This document shows positions 41,448 to 52,197 of a stretch of DNA of 64,000 bases, piece after piece. This DNA is from Chaetoderma sp. LZ-2023a (lineage: Eukaryota; Mollusca; Caudofoveata; Chaetodermatida; Chaetodermatidae), in contig CM067369.1 in the NCBI GenBank assembly GCA_034401795.1, positions 142,429,057 through 142,493,056 of the forward strand, written 5' to 3'. A program made the translations under genes and the position numbers. The notes under the pieces were generated by a model. It had not been told where the DNA came from and made no database searches. It worked only from the letters and a program-made list of their open reading frames with translations. Within the stretch, counting starts at the first letter, position 1. Each line of letters begins with the position of its first letter.

Positions 41448-42061
41448 TTTAGTCAAATGTACATTAACATTTACATTTATGCCACATCGCTCTACTACAA
41501 AAAAATAAAAAATAAAAAAATATATATAAGGAATATCACGTGAGATGAAATCTGACTGCCAAAGGCTACCTAACTACTCTGCAGTTACACATCCAATCAC
41601 TTTGCGATGTTTAAACTGGAATGAGAAAATGGATTGAATTTGTACCGTGTATAGGAATATATGTACTGCGCCCGCAAATACACAACATGCAGACCGCATG
41701 CGTCCGTACATGTATGCATACATTTTGGCGTGTATGCGTGTTCAGGCATGTACATATACTTGTTGCCATCCACAACACGCACCCGCAAATCCGCATCATG
41801 CGCCCGCAATCCGCAACATATGACCGCAATCCGCAACACGCGCCCGCAAATCCACAACATGCGGACCGCATGTGGCCGCACATGTACGCATGCATTTTGG
41901 CGTGTATGCGTGTTCAGGCATGTGCATATAGTTGTTGCCATCTGCAACACGCGCCCATAAATCTGCAACACATTTTAGCTGAATGTACATTAACATTTAC
42001 ATTTATACTAGATCGCTCTACTACAAACAAAAAAAATGTAAGGAATATCGCGTGAGATGAC
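41447..42061. repeat. Nested direct repeats in the Polinton
   Basis: A block around TGTACATTAACATTTACATT recurs at about 41458 and 41984 (spacing ~526 bp), each followed by TCGCTCTACTACAAA and GGAATATC-CGTGAGATGA. Between them, TGTATGCGTGTTCAGGCATG occurs at 41731 and 41903 (period 172) within CCCGCAA-rich units. Several overlapping frames here are repeat artefacts. Confidence 0.85.
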
Positions 42062-43296
42062 TAGCATCCTATCAAAAACTGTCACGTACTGGCCTCCATT
42101 TAATGACACATACATGCAGGCATAAATCTTGGATATGTTCACGGGCTAGACGTGATGGATCAGTGTGTTAAATGGTTTATGAGCATAAAAATCTGTGCGC
42201 TTTCAAAAAGTATCCAGGGAAATATGTTTTCTCTGACCACCTCGTTATTGTGCATAAAGCGTCCATGACTCGCTTTTAATCTTTCAATTTGTATGCAAAC
42301 GCGTTAACCTTCATCTAAAACCCTCAAACATGAAACTAAGCGGCTTCCTACAAGTCATTAAATTTTTTCAAAAGAGAGCAAAGTACATCTCTATGCGGGT
42401 AATATATAGCTACGCCAAGCGATGTTGTATGCATAATATTATATAGATAATAATCATGCATCTCATATTTAAGGAGTGATCTTTAAAGCGGCAGTCATTT
42501 AATTATTAAATTTTTTAAATTGTTATAAAAATGGTGGGAACAATGTCCACCGTCGTCATCGTTGACGAATAATGACGAGCACCCTTGTATCATTTAACGT
42601 ATTAGGTGGTCGATGCGGTACCTCGTGGTTGTAGTAAAAAACGTATTTTGAAACTAAGCGGAATTTTGGCTTCCTATGTCAAATTGTCGCATTAAACATC
42701 ACCTTTTTAAGAGTTTGTGCGCACGAAGGCGCTAGTGTGAATTGTAGCTTCCTATGTCTAATTAGTATTAAAACTATTCGCTTAAACCACCAATGCGCCA
42801 CGATTTAGGTTTGAAAATCAGAAAATAACATCCCTGGAACGAGTGTAGGGGTGGTCGCATAACTGAGGTCGAATGAGTGAGGAGGAGGAATGAGGTATGC
42901 TAGCACGGTGCTACCTGGCATGAGGGATGAGGTATACTAGTGTGCTTGTTTACAAGGTATGCAATGCTCGTTGTACGAATATTTTGAAAATAATTTGACT
43001 GCGGTGTTAGCAACAACTTACTATCAAATCATTTCCATGATATTTAGTGAATATTTTGAAAATAATTTGACTGTCTGCATCAACTTTTGCTCAAATCGTT
43101 TCCAATATATTTTGCTAGGAAGTAGATCCCTGTAATGTCTGAAACACCTCGCCAGTCAGCCAGTTAAAGGTAATAAAACTAGGAAAAATTACCATGTCCG
43201 GGTACACGCAGTATGAATGCATTATGAGTACCTTGTCAATGAGACCCCGACAACAAAAATAATATAGTTGGCTAACCATTGTCTGGACATTGCGGC
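42062..43296. other. Polinton interior without supported gene
   Basis: Carries another GCAGTCATTTAATTATTAAA unit (~42,491), TIR-like GGTGGTCGCATAACTGAGG (~42,850) and two TTTTGAAAATAATTTGACTG copies (~42,981 and ~43,052). The expected position of a capsid gene next to the ATPase cluster is empty. Confidence 0.5.
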
Positions 43297-43500
43297 CGCA
43301 ACCACCTACTAGCAATACCGACCATCATCACCATCACCACCACCATCACCATCACCATCCCTCTATCACCACCAGCACCACCACCCACTAAGCACCAACA
43401 TCCACCACCAAGCATTAACCCCACCCCAGCATCCACCACAACACCTATTTTCGTCAACCGCCAACCCCACCGCCACCACCACTAAGTACAACAGCACTCC
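43297..43500. repeat. CACCAT/CCACCA low-complexity tract
   Basis: Pyrimidine-poor CAC and CCA triplet repeats. Frames on both strands (Pro/Thr or Val/Gly rich) are composition artefacts. Confidence 0.8.
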
Positions 43501-43696
43501 AATTTGTATATCGAGGGATGTGGGGGGACCCAGCTGGGAAGCTACAATCATCAAACATGCACATAAAGAACCAATGGTTTTTTTGTATCCATATTTTTAC
43601 ATTGAAGTAAATATTACATATGATGAAACGTATAGTTGATGTAGCATAAACAAATAGTCAATGTTCTGGAGATCCATTTTATCGATGATGGATTCC

Positions 43697-44236
43697 TTAT
43701 GGATCAGATCTATCACCGACAGAATCATCATCATTATCCTCAGCATCTAGATGGTTCCTTATGTACTTCTTGATCAGAAACTCTCTTTTTCGAAAAGCTG
43801 AGAAGACTGCTGCATCGTATGCGTACCCCTCGTCAATAAAATCTTTAATTTCCTGATGAATTATTTTAATGAGCGTAGAGTTCTGTAATCTTCTCCACTG
43901 GAACATTATGTCTATACACTTTGTAACTAAAGCATCAGCATATACGGAAATAGGCACATTGCCTAAAAATCCGCCTGTTTGTAGCAATTTTCTTTTACGT
44001 GCATATGGTACACCGCGACTAGTCAGCGTATGCATTTTCGCTTTGTATTTACTCAGCTGCTTGTATCGTATTTTAGTGAGATGAACATTCCTACGTAATA
44101 TGTTTAGGAATGATTCGCATAGTACATCCACCAATTCGTTCGAACACTGTTTGATTACATCATTTCTGATTGAAGGCTTTACTTTAGCCAAATATTGCAG
44201 CATAGGTAAATGGCATTCTGGTTTACTTGATGCCAT
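43697..44236 (-). CDS. Polinton GGFL-motif small protein
   Basis: 179 codons with an ATG start, overlapping the end of the packaging ATPase by 14 bp, which suggests coordinated expression. The helical N-terminal half (IKQCSNELVDVLCESFLNIL) leads to a basic RKRKLLQTGGFLGNVPI stretch. I recognise this as the small conserved Polinton protein with KRKLLxxGGFL, which in relatives is usually followed by a hydrophobic tail. Here the C-terminus is longer, with KREFLIKKYIRNHLDAEDND ending acidic. Function is unknown. The basic region could bind nucleic acid or a membrane (inference). No internal break. Confidence 0.72.
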   Translation of the reverse strand: MASSKPECHLPMLQYLAKVKPSIRNDVIKQCSNELVDVLCESFLNILRRNVHLTKIRYKQLSKYKAKMHTLTSRGVPYARKRKLLQTGGFLGNVPISVYADALVTKCIDIMFQWRRLQNSTLIKIIHQEIKDFIDEGYAYDAAVFSAFRKREFLIKKYIRNHLDAEDNDDDSVGDRSDP

Positions 44237-44864
44237 TTTTCTTAGGTATGTAAACGTAGCACCCCTCCTTCGGATGAACAGATGAACTGAGTCTGATATT
44301 GTCAGGTGTTGTCTGTTTCAAATCTAGGAGTAGATATGAGTGAGGTTCGCGTGTAGCGTCCTTATATGATTCGATCAAATACTTTGTATTGCCTGGGTAC
44401 ATCTGATTAGATAAAGAACGAATGGATGACGCATCATGTGGATTCTTAAACAATACCATGTAGTGACAGTTAACCGATAAGTCGCGTTGATTGCGAGACT
44501 TGTGAAACAGATTTTGTGCGACAGATATTACGCTACAATTCTCATGGTGAGAAGGTTTTGTAAATAGGTCAGCTACATTCTCGTCGCATTTATTCATCAA
44601 ATCGTCGAGCACCACCAATGTTCTGCAACTTCTGTCTAGTTCAACATTCACACCCTCTTTAAATTCAACTTCTTTTGCCAAATCGTTATACCCATCTTGC
44701 CACGCACCGTAGCAGTACACAATCCTCTGTGGAGGGGGAGTAATGGCATAGGGATCTCTTATTAGTGCTTTTATCATCTCAGTTTTACCGCACTGTGTTG
44801 GAACGCAGACAATCATAGTAAATTGGTGTCGTAACGACGTATTGCAGTCAAGCGTTGATGCCAT
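44223..44864 (-). CDS. Packaging ATPase (FtsK/HerA, A32-like)
   Basis: The genome-packaging ATPase shared by Polintons, adintoviruses and virophages, 213 codons, uninterrupted. The Walker A-like loop is VCVPTQCGKTEMI near residues 18-30. Walker B is RTLVVLDDLM. A sensor-like region follows: LFTKPSHHENCSVISVAQNLF, then RDLSVNCHYMVLFKNPHD and LSNQMYPGN, all in the order expected for the family. The residue before QCGKT differs from the usual GxxGxGKT pattern (VPTQCGKT), so nucleotide binding may be altered. It overlaps the GGFL gene by 14 bp. Normally a capsid gene is nearby, and none is seen here. Confidence 0.93.
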   Translation of the reverse strand: MASTLDCNTSLRHQFTMIVCVPTQCGKTEMIKALIRDPYAITPPPQRIVYCYGAWQDGYNDLAKEVEFKEGVNVELDRSCRTLVVLDDLMNKCDENVADLFTKPSHHENCSVISVAQNLFHKSRNQRDLSVNCHYMVLFKNPHDASSIRSLSNQMYPGNTKYLIESYKDATREPHSYLLLDLKQTTPDNIRLSSSVHPKEGCYVYIPKKNGIK

Positions 44865-44880
44865 TGCATCATCACATGTG

Positions 44881-44914
44881 TGTCCATGTACGACTAAGAA
44901 GGTATACGCTCATT

Positions 44915-44973
<59 letters not shown>

Positions 44974-44988
44974 TAGTCGTACGTGGAC
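44881..44988. repeat. Long AT hairpin upstream of the ATPase gene
   Basis: Arms TGTCCATGTACGACTAAG (44881-44898) and CTTAGTCGTACGTGGAC (44972-44988) enclose an (AT)n run. It lies 17 bp upstream of the ATPase start codon, where a promoter would be expected. Confidence 0.85.
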
Positions 44989-45093
44989 GCGTGTGAACCG
45001 TCACTATAATGTAATAATAATAATCTTTATTTAGTATGTAGTTACTCTTCTGCGCATACCTTATCAATGCTTACTGGTTAGCGAACATTACGA

Positions 45094-45555
45094 ATTGTGA
45101 CATCGGATACACATGATGTAAGAGAAATGCTATGTCCTTTTAAGAATGTCCCGTAAATTAGGAGAAATGCTACGATTGCAATGTCAGATACTCGTAATGC
45201 AGGAGAAATGCTATGTCCATTTAAGAATTGTGACGTAAAATTATGAGAAATGCTATGATTGTGACGTCAGATACTCGTAGGTGAAATGCTGTGTACATAT
45301 AAGAATGGTTATGTAAAATTAGGAGAAATACTATGATTGCGACCTCGGATACGCGAGACGTAGGAGAAATACTATGTCCATTTAAAAATTGTATCATAAA
45401 ATTAGGAGAAATGCTATGATTGTGACGTCAGATACTGGTGACATAGAAGAAATGCTATGTACGTTTAAGATTTGTGTCGTCATATACACACTATGGAGCA
45501 GAAATGCTATGAACATTTAAGTGTATGATTATGGCATCAGATACTTGTGCGACGA
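45094..45555. repeat. Diverged tandem repeats (~80-95 bp) in the Polinton
   Basis: Five to six units each contain GAGAAATGCTATG, CATTTAAGAAT and GTCAGATACTCGT-like words. Non-coding. Upstream of it, AATAATAATAATCTTTATTTAG (about 45013-45034) resembles a reversed LINE tail. Confidence 0.85.
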
Positions 45556-45939
45556 ATCCATAACATCTTTAAATAGTTACAAAAATAAACATGATATTCA
45601 GTGAATATTTTGTCATGAAATTGAACAAAAACCGTCTAACGGTGTTTTATTTAAGTATGCGCTATTCAGCTCACTCTATCATTCATTCACCTGGACCATT
45701 CTTCTCTAAAGAATAGCGATGGCATGCGCCATCAAGTGCCTCTGTCAAGTGAAAAGCGGGCATACCAACGCATGCGGAGGAGGCGGGGGAGTGAATAGTG
45801 AGTCGCTAGCGACAGATAAAGAGATAGAGAGCTAGGTGCTAGTACTGCACAAGCGAAATCCGATTTTAAAACTTTTTTATTAATACAGACATCAATAATA
45901 CATATCGTTACAAAGATACGAAAAAACACACCAAATGCG

Positions 45940-46304
45940 TCAATAAAATAAAAATACATATACTGCCAGAGCCGTGCTGGAGTCAGAGTACAATAGGCGT
46001 AAAAGCCTAGGATTGATTGTGACAGATGCATCCACAGATAGTCCCATATGAATCGTCAGTGTGTCAGTATATCAGACATGTGAAAGCTGGTCGGCCAATC
46101 CTTGACTTATTAGTCTTGGTGCGGTGGTCCAGTGGAAAGATGCCTGGTTGCTGATGCTATGCGGAGTTGCAGAATGGCGGTTCGATCCCCCGACCGGGAG
46201 ATGGTGATCAACAAATTAAACTAACGGGTGCATCACTGTCGGCTAAGTTAGCACATGGAAATTGAAGCCGCACGTTGCCAGTGCATCAATAAAATAAAAA
46301 TACA
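45940..46304 (+). mobile_element. SINE-like insertion in the Polinton, 19-bp direct repeats
   Basis: TCAATAAAATAAAAATACA occurs at 45940-45958 and 46286-46304, enclosing 327 bp. Inside is a tRNA-like head with TGGTCCAGTGG (A box, 46125-46135) and GGTTCGATCCC (B box, 46179-46189). Consistent with a tRNA-derived SINE, though the repeats are A-rich and might partly be two tails. Confidence 0.6.
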
Positions 46305-46618
46305 ACATATTTTACAAAGCTACGATTGACAAAATAAAACAATTAATTATGTTATTTAAAAAAATAAAATACGTATTTGTTTTTTATTAAAAATTATCCT
46401 CGTGTTTTAATGCTTAAAAACATGCGGTTAATTTTAAATAAAACTAAATAAATTAATATTAATTATAGTTATGGTGCCAACATCTGTTTTTCATATATTA
46501 CATCCACAATGTACCTATACCATTCCATCATACACATATGGTACAGTTCAGTACAATGTTCGCATATATAGTAATGGCAGGCTAGTCGAGTGCAATATTC
46601 GTCTTCGTCCATTTCTAA

Positions 46619-46990
46619 TTATGCTGCCTCATTATACAGTTCAAAATTGTCAATTAGATTAAGGTCAACATCAATCCCTAAACATGAATGTTCACGTTGG
46701 CTCAGATGATTTACTAGACATCCGTAACAATCTCGCACAACCAACGAATGTATCTTTTCACACAGCATGGATGAGAATAATTTCTGACTAATCATTTGCA
46801 CATGATCCATAGGACAATAATGGTGTGGATGCCCCATAGTTTTACAATGCTGACACAATTTGACGGTATCGTCATCAACGAGATTTAGTTCGTCATCGCT
46901 TAAAACCTCATCGAGGTATATAGCGTCCGTAGTAAGCGTATCATGATTAGACATCTCTGCGGAATCACTAGTGGTTGGAATGTTATTCAT
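46619..46990 (-). CDS. Acidic CCHC zinc-knuckle protein of the Polinton
   Basis: 123 codons with an ATG start. The N-terminal half is acidic (DEVLSDDELNLVDDD). It is followed by a classical zinc knuckle CQHCKTMGHPHHYC (C-x2-C-x4-H-x4-C) and a second Cys/His cluster CYGCLVNHLSQREHSCL near residues 88-104. The second motif looks like one conserved in other Polinton-borne small proteins, but I cannot name the family. A nucleic-acid-binding role is likely from the knuckle. The frame is intact and lies just downstream of the PC4-like gene. Confidence 0.68.
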   Translation of the reverse strand: MNNIPTTSDSAEMSNHDTLTTDAIYLDEVLSDDELNLVDDDTVKLCQHCKTMGHPHHYCPMDHVQMISQKLFSSMLCEKIHSLVVRDCYGCLVNHLSQREHSCLGIDVDLNLIDNFELYNEAA

Positions 46991-47047
46991 GTTCTCGCTT
47001 TTTCACACCGTAAAAGCACTGAGGTATCGGTTCATGTTGGGTGGTGC

Positions 47048-47488
47048 TTAAAAGTTAGGTAATGCTGCCAGCAAATTACTCGCATTCTGTTTCAATAATT
47101 CCCACTCATTGTCTTGCAGGTATAATCCGCAACGTGTGGCACGTGGTTCTGCATCAGAGCAGAAAATATAGTGTATGTCAATACACGGAAATTCGTCACA
47201 GATAGAAATACGAACAGAATTGCCCAAAGAATATGTAAATAGTACGCCTTCTTTTTTGCGTGCATGTTTTACAGCATCTTCAAGATCGGGTATGATCTGT
47301 AACAGCTGTTTAAACGCTGCTACGCTGAGATATAAACCGCGTTTAGTGGGATAACCGTCAGGATGAAACTGCCGTAGATCGATACGCCACTTTTCGCCAA
47401 AACGTATTGTTCGTGCTTTACGCGAATTACCAAGATCACACCAAAATGCTGAGTAATTTAAATATTTAAAGCAAGGATCAGATGACAT
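47048..47488 (-). CDS. Tandem PC4-like (transcriptional coactivator p15) protein
   Basis: 146 codons, intact, ATG start. Two successive PC4-like halves are visible. The first is residues ~20-80: GEKWRIDLRQF as the beta hairpin, KRGLYLSVAAFKQLL as the turn and start of the helix, and PDLEDAVKHA as the helix end. The second is residues ~85-145: VRISICDEFPCIDIHY, CGLYLQDNEWELL, then a helix. Cellular PC4 is a single-stranded-DNA-binding transcription cofactor that dimerises. A two-domain chain could fold as an internal dimer. A role in replication or late transcription of the element is inference. It lies between PolB and the CCHC gene on the same strand. Confidence 0.75.
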   Translation of the reverse strand: MSSDPCFKYLNYSAFWCDLGNSRKARTIRFGEKWRIDLRQFHPDGYPTKRGLYLSVAAFKQLLQIIPDLEDAVKHARKKEGVLFTYSLGNSVRISICDEFPCIDIHYIFCSDAEPRATRCGLYLQDNEWELLKQNASNLLAALPNF

Positions 47489-47536
47489 CGTGGAGAACGA
47501 ATAATCATAGCGTGAATCTGCTGCATTTATATATCA

Positions 47537-48260
47537 TTAGTAACAATAACGAACAGCCGCACACGGATTGAATGACATCTGGCGTAAATACCATGCATAC
47601 AATGGTGTACAGAGGACCACGTTCATTACAATGACGTACATAGACGCGCTTAATTTGAATTTATGGAGCGCATTTGTTCGATCAATAACGTACATATTCA
47701 CGCGGTACAAGACACCGTCTTCTACTGTCGCAACACTTTGTGAGCAATAACATGCACGACCAACTTTTAACCATTGCATGGCTGAGAGACACGATACACT
47801 AAAGTCGACGCATATTATCGCTGGATGCACAAAATATTTTGAAAACTATCTGGCTGTAAGTTCATGGCGGATGACAACAACTTTCAGTCATAATATTTTT
47901 GCGGTAATATAAGGCTTGTAATGCGTGCGATAACTAAGCATAAGTTATGAATGAGAAAGACATCGATTAATGTAGCTTCGCAGCAATAATACGCGAACCA
48001 ATGCACTATGTCTATCCCATATTCGGTTAATAAACCCTTGCTAATTTCAGACATGAGTATAATTCTTCCGGCATTAATTTTGTCATCTCTTAAAGTGAAC
48101 TGCATGCTCCTCATAATCAATGTACGCATCTTATCCTTATCAGCGTTACACAGACTAGCAATATTTTATATCATAGCGCGAGCAGCTAGTGCGGCTTCGG
48201 CGGACATGGATGACACCGACATTGTTTATGTACTGACTGAAAAAAGTGCACTGTTGCTAT
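47537..48260. other. Gap between PolB and the PC4-like gene
   Basis: Two short minus-strand frames (47830-47537 and 48129-47884) have no recognised family and no clear start context. A TIR/MITE-like ATATTTTGAAAACTA word lies at ~47,832. Probably non-coding or decayed. Confidence 0.4.
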
Positions 48261-51200
48261 TTATATTACACTAGTGTAACCGTATGGTACTGATGATAAA
48301 TCTTCCAGTTTCAAAATACGTTTTTTAAAGACGGGTCTGAAAATCTTACTGCTATTTACTAAAAGAATTCTAAAATGATCGGTGCGTGTGATCTTTGATG
48401 GATAGCTTAATAGTACGCTATTACCATCCGTAATTCCACCATCTTTTATAATTTGATCAATGGATCTTTTCATTGTATCAAAATTAACTTGTTTTGATTG
48501 TTGGGTACTGAGCGTTAAACCTTTAACCTTTGTCACCTGTTTAACGATCGATGGATCGCCTTGACGCTTCGTTTCATAACTATAGTTTTTTGGACCGAGT
48601 GCGCAAAAACTTGTTAATTCGTAATCGGAGGGGATTTCACTCGTCCAAGAACCTAGATACCCACTTCGATCTTGAATGGTCGGCTCACCTTCACGTGTAC
48701 TAAATACCACCGAATCCGTATCGTGATAGGCTATGCGGCGTCCGAGTAAGGACAAGACTTCGTACAGTTTTATTCGGCCATAGGCTGTCACGAAAGATGC
48801 AAGAATAGTTGGTATTTAATGGTGACTGAACGTACTCGTCACTGACTGAATAGGAGGCCATTAGAAGACTATGGTTCAGGAATGTAATGGAGCCTACAGT
48901 TTTACTTTTATCATTCAGAAGGGAGAGTAGACCTTTACGTGTTGATATCATGCTATTCTTTTTTATGATCACGAAGAGAAAATCGTCCCCACAAAATATC
49001 AAACAGGATTTAGTGACAAAGCGCAAACCCGGGTTATACGATATTTTGGCAGGGTCGAGCTGTATTCCTTCATGTTTATAATAGTCAGCCACATAATTCG
49101 CCTTTTCACTCTCACTACCGACACAATCAGGATAACCTCTACTTTCCTGTTTAATTTTCAGAAAATGGTTAATGTATTCTGAAAATAACCCATCGTCACC
49201 ATGGGGCTCATATTGCGATGACGCGTGATAATGCCATACTTCATACATTTTTTTAATGACATAACCGTTGCGTATAGCTAGCTGTAACTCTGGAGTGGTC
49301 CATGTTCCGCATAGACTGCGCTGTTCTTCCGTATGTTCACATACTGAAGATTGTTCATTTTTTGCGCATTCGTCGCATAGTACAAACATGAGGCACGAAT
49401 TTATTCGAGCAGGTAGCACGGGAAAGTATAAATCACGAGGTGGAAGGACATTGCATTTAATAAGACCAAAGAAGTCATGCACCATCTTATCACTCAAGTC
49501 ATCACCTCTTAGAACCGTATATGACCCTTCTGGAAAACTACATTGTTTCATCACTGAAGGATACATGGAAACGCAGTCTAAATATTCGAGTGTGGTATGC
49601 TCATCCGCTTCCATAAACAAATGAATCGCGGATGTACGGCCACCGAATAGCGCATCACGCGGTGATATTGGGTGTGCTAAGTCCAATTAGGTGATAAAAT
49701 CATTTAGCTCGGAGGAAACAGCGACTTGTTTCTTAAAGTCGCATTCCCACATAATTCTCACCGTATATCCACGCGATTCAAATAAAGAAATGCGACATTG
49801 AAGCGCGGAATATGCTTCTTCATATGTCTGATCGCCATATGGTGTATATGTCGTATCACGCTTATCACCGCAACAAGCAGACTCGTGTCCGTGGAATTTA
49901 CAACCTAAGAACTTGTAAAGAATATTTTCAGATACATCAATTCCATCCACATAATGTCTGCATATTTTCTGTTCACCGCCATTTAGCGCATGCGCGATTT
50001 GGCGACCCTCACATTGACTGACCCATTCCATCCATCTACACCCAAAACACTATAAGCACGTCTTGCTCTTAGTGAGAAATCAGGTATAGTCCGCATTACA
50101 CGCTCCTGCTAGCGTTATCCCTGTCACAAATGGGTTTTGGCCATCCATCGATTCAGAAAATAAAGTCTTAAATCTAGACATGGCTAAACGTAAGACAGTT
50201 ACGTCATCATTACAATATTCGATGGGATTTTTATCGACATCGTAGCGCTCGTGTCTAGATATCTGGTAGTTGTACCATCGATCAATTTCGATTAATTCAT
50301 TCGCATTCATATTTTGTGGACAGAATATCTCCCTCTCGGGAAACGGTATTACCTTACCCCAATATTGAGGGGTGTTGAGCTGATGGGGAAATGTCCCCTT
50401 TCGAACAGCAAGATTAAAAGCATCGCCCACCTTACATAATGAAAGGGGAAAAAAGTTAATTGAATCGATAAACCGAATAGTACCTACGTCAAATGAGAGA
50501 ACTGAACGACCGCGCATGATAATATTTGTAGGTTTAAGATGCGGATTAGTGGTTTTGCAAATGCATTGAAGGAGTAAAAGGGAATCATAGGCACGAGCAT
50601 TGTGAGCGATCACCAAGTAGTCAGAGAAAACATATTTTCTAGCGATTTTTTTACCGACACTCGCAGCCTTAGCACGTGTCAGCCATCTAATGAACTGATC
50701 CACCACATCTAACCCGTGAAAGCGAACATATCCATAATTCGTGCCTCGATGACATGTAGAGCAATCGTCTTCGAGCGGTTGCTCGAGGCACGCATCACAA
50801 CATATGTTGGCAACCACGAGATTGACTTTATGCTCGGCTAGAATATTAGTATTGCTACTATCGATAGGCGATAAATATGTTTCTGTATCGTAAATGATGT
50901 ATTTTTGAAAACAATCGTAACTACAATTGTCGGCATTCGTACGCATAGAGCATGCGTGGGATAATGACATAATAGGTTCTTCAATTACTTTATGATAACA
51001 CGTATGATTTTCAGTAATAACATACTTTTCTTTACACGTGTGACATTTTGTCATACCGCATACGCGTTCATCGTCATCTTTACGTATGTTACTGAAACAG
51101 TGGGGGGCACGCCTTAACCATTTCGCAGGTCCCATTAGAGAGGTGGTTCGACATACATTGACGGTTATAAAAGTTACGATGACAATCAGTACACATTATC

Positions 51201-51628
51201 TTATGCGTAGCGTCTGTAGAAGTGCAAGATCCTTTATCAGAATAAGGTGTCTGACAACTACGACAGCGCTCAGAGCATGAGTGATCATTAGAGTATGACG
51301 CATTACACCGCGTACAGTAATTACGTACCATAAGAAATGCAGCCATAGACGTGATTAAGGATATATGATTATCACATTCTGAATGCATAAGATTTATGCG
51401 TGGTAAACTCGGGGAATCCCTACCGAATAGGCATGCATGCGTTGACTCTGAGTAGACTTGAATAGAAAATTGATTGCGAAAATGTTCCTGAAATTTGTTC
51501 CAATCAGTACTATTAATTTCGCGTACATGAATACTACAAGCCGTATGATATTCACGCGCCATATGCGTCAAATATGTATTATTACGTCTAAAATTATCCC
51601 ATTCTTTTGCAGAGATTAATTTGTTCAT
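48261..51628 (-). pseudogene. Protein-primed DNA polymerase B of the Polinton, broken
   Basis: The replicative polymerase of the element. From 51628: a Cys/His zinc region (CTRCNASY, CRSC, CTDCHRNF), then exonuclease motifs IIYDTETY, VIAHNARAYDSLLLL and YCNDDVTVL. Next come the NGGEQKICRHYVDG and GCKFHGHES blocks, polymerase motif A (YLDCVSMYPS), motif C (AYHDTDSVVF, ~48,720) and the conserved C-terminus ending PYGY. Breaks: a frameshift in a six-base G run (51102-51107 on plus), in-frame stops at 50080-50082, 50050-50052 and 49687-49689, frame changes around motif B (~48,960-49,010), and another near 48,805. Between the breaks the residues remain well conserved, which suggests recent inactivation. 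Confidence 0.95.
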
Positions 51629-51648
51629 TTTTTAAATATATTTGATTC

Positions 51649-52197
51649 CTAAAAATATTCCTGCCGCGAAACAGAATGGATATTCGACGCATACGGGTAT
51701 AATACATTTTTTATACGCATGTACGCATCTAAATCAGATGAATGTAAATTTAATAAATTTAAATGTCTAGAATCGCTCCCACCTAGGAGAGTATCATTTC
51801 GACCACCCGAGTTGTAGTCCTCTACACGAAAAACGTGGAATTCAAAACCCTCTGATAACCTACAATCAGTATTTGACTGAATGACTTTTTCCACTGATTC
51901 TAAAATTATATTAGGTGTAATTTCATTCCATAGCATAAAATCCATCGCTATCAGCATTTCCAAAGAAGGGTGAATCAACTCGATTCTCACGTGATCATTC
52001 GGTTTAACATTACTAGATTCGCTATACGTATCGAGCAAAGATTGAAAGACGCCTGACACGAACTCAGCATGAGAAAGTGGTGTATCGGCTATAGGATAAC
52101 TTTTAAAAGATACATTATTATTCAGTACCTTCGAGATGAAACTTTGTACTGCGGTATTTGCAAACAGTCTCCACAGATATATAGTCAGTATAATCAA
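51649..52197 (-). pseudogene. N-terminal PolB region (KVIQSN motif)
   Basis: This frame precedes the polymerase and holds VRIELIHPSLEMLIAMDF and LESVEKVIQSNTD, which match the region found ahead of the exonuclease domain in Polinton polymerases. The frame ends at 51649, 21 bp before the next one. The CLxRA-type segment expected there is not visible, so some sequence has decayed. It follows by frameshift (near 52,120-52,140) from the C-terminal part of the acidic repeat frame. Confidence 0.75.

Noticed and set aside
41597..42055. Several overlapping Cys/His-rich frames
   Set aside because: They arise from the 172-bp and CCCGCAA repeats on both strands, not from a conserved protein.
45094..45555. 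CRISPR-like tandem array
   Set aside because: Units are diverged and contiguous, without unique spacers of fixed length, in a eukaryotic transposon.
45732..46031. 99-codon minus-strand frame in the Polinton
   Set aside because: It overlaps the SINE-like insertion and shows no Polinton resemblance.
46118..46200. Functional tRNA gene
   Set aside because: A and B boxes are present but no complete cloverleaf with acceptor pairing is visible, and it sits in a retroposon-like unit.
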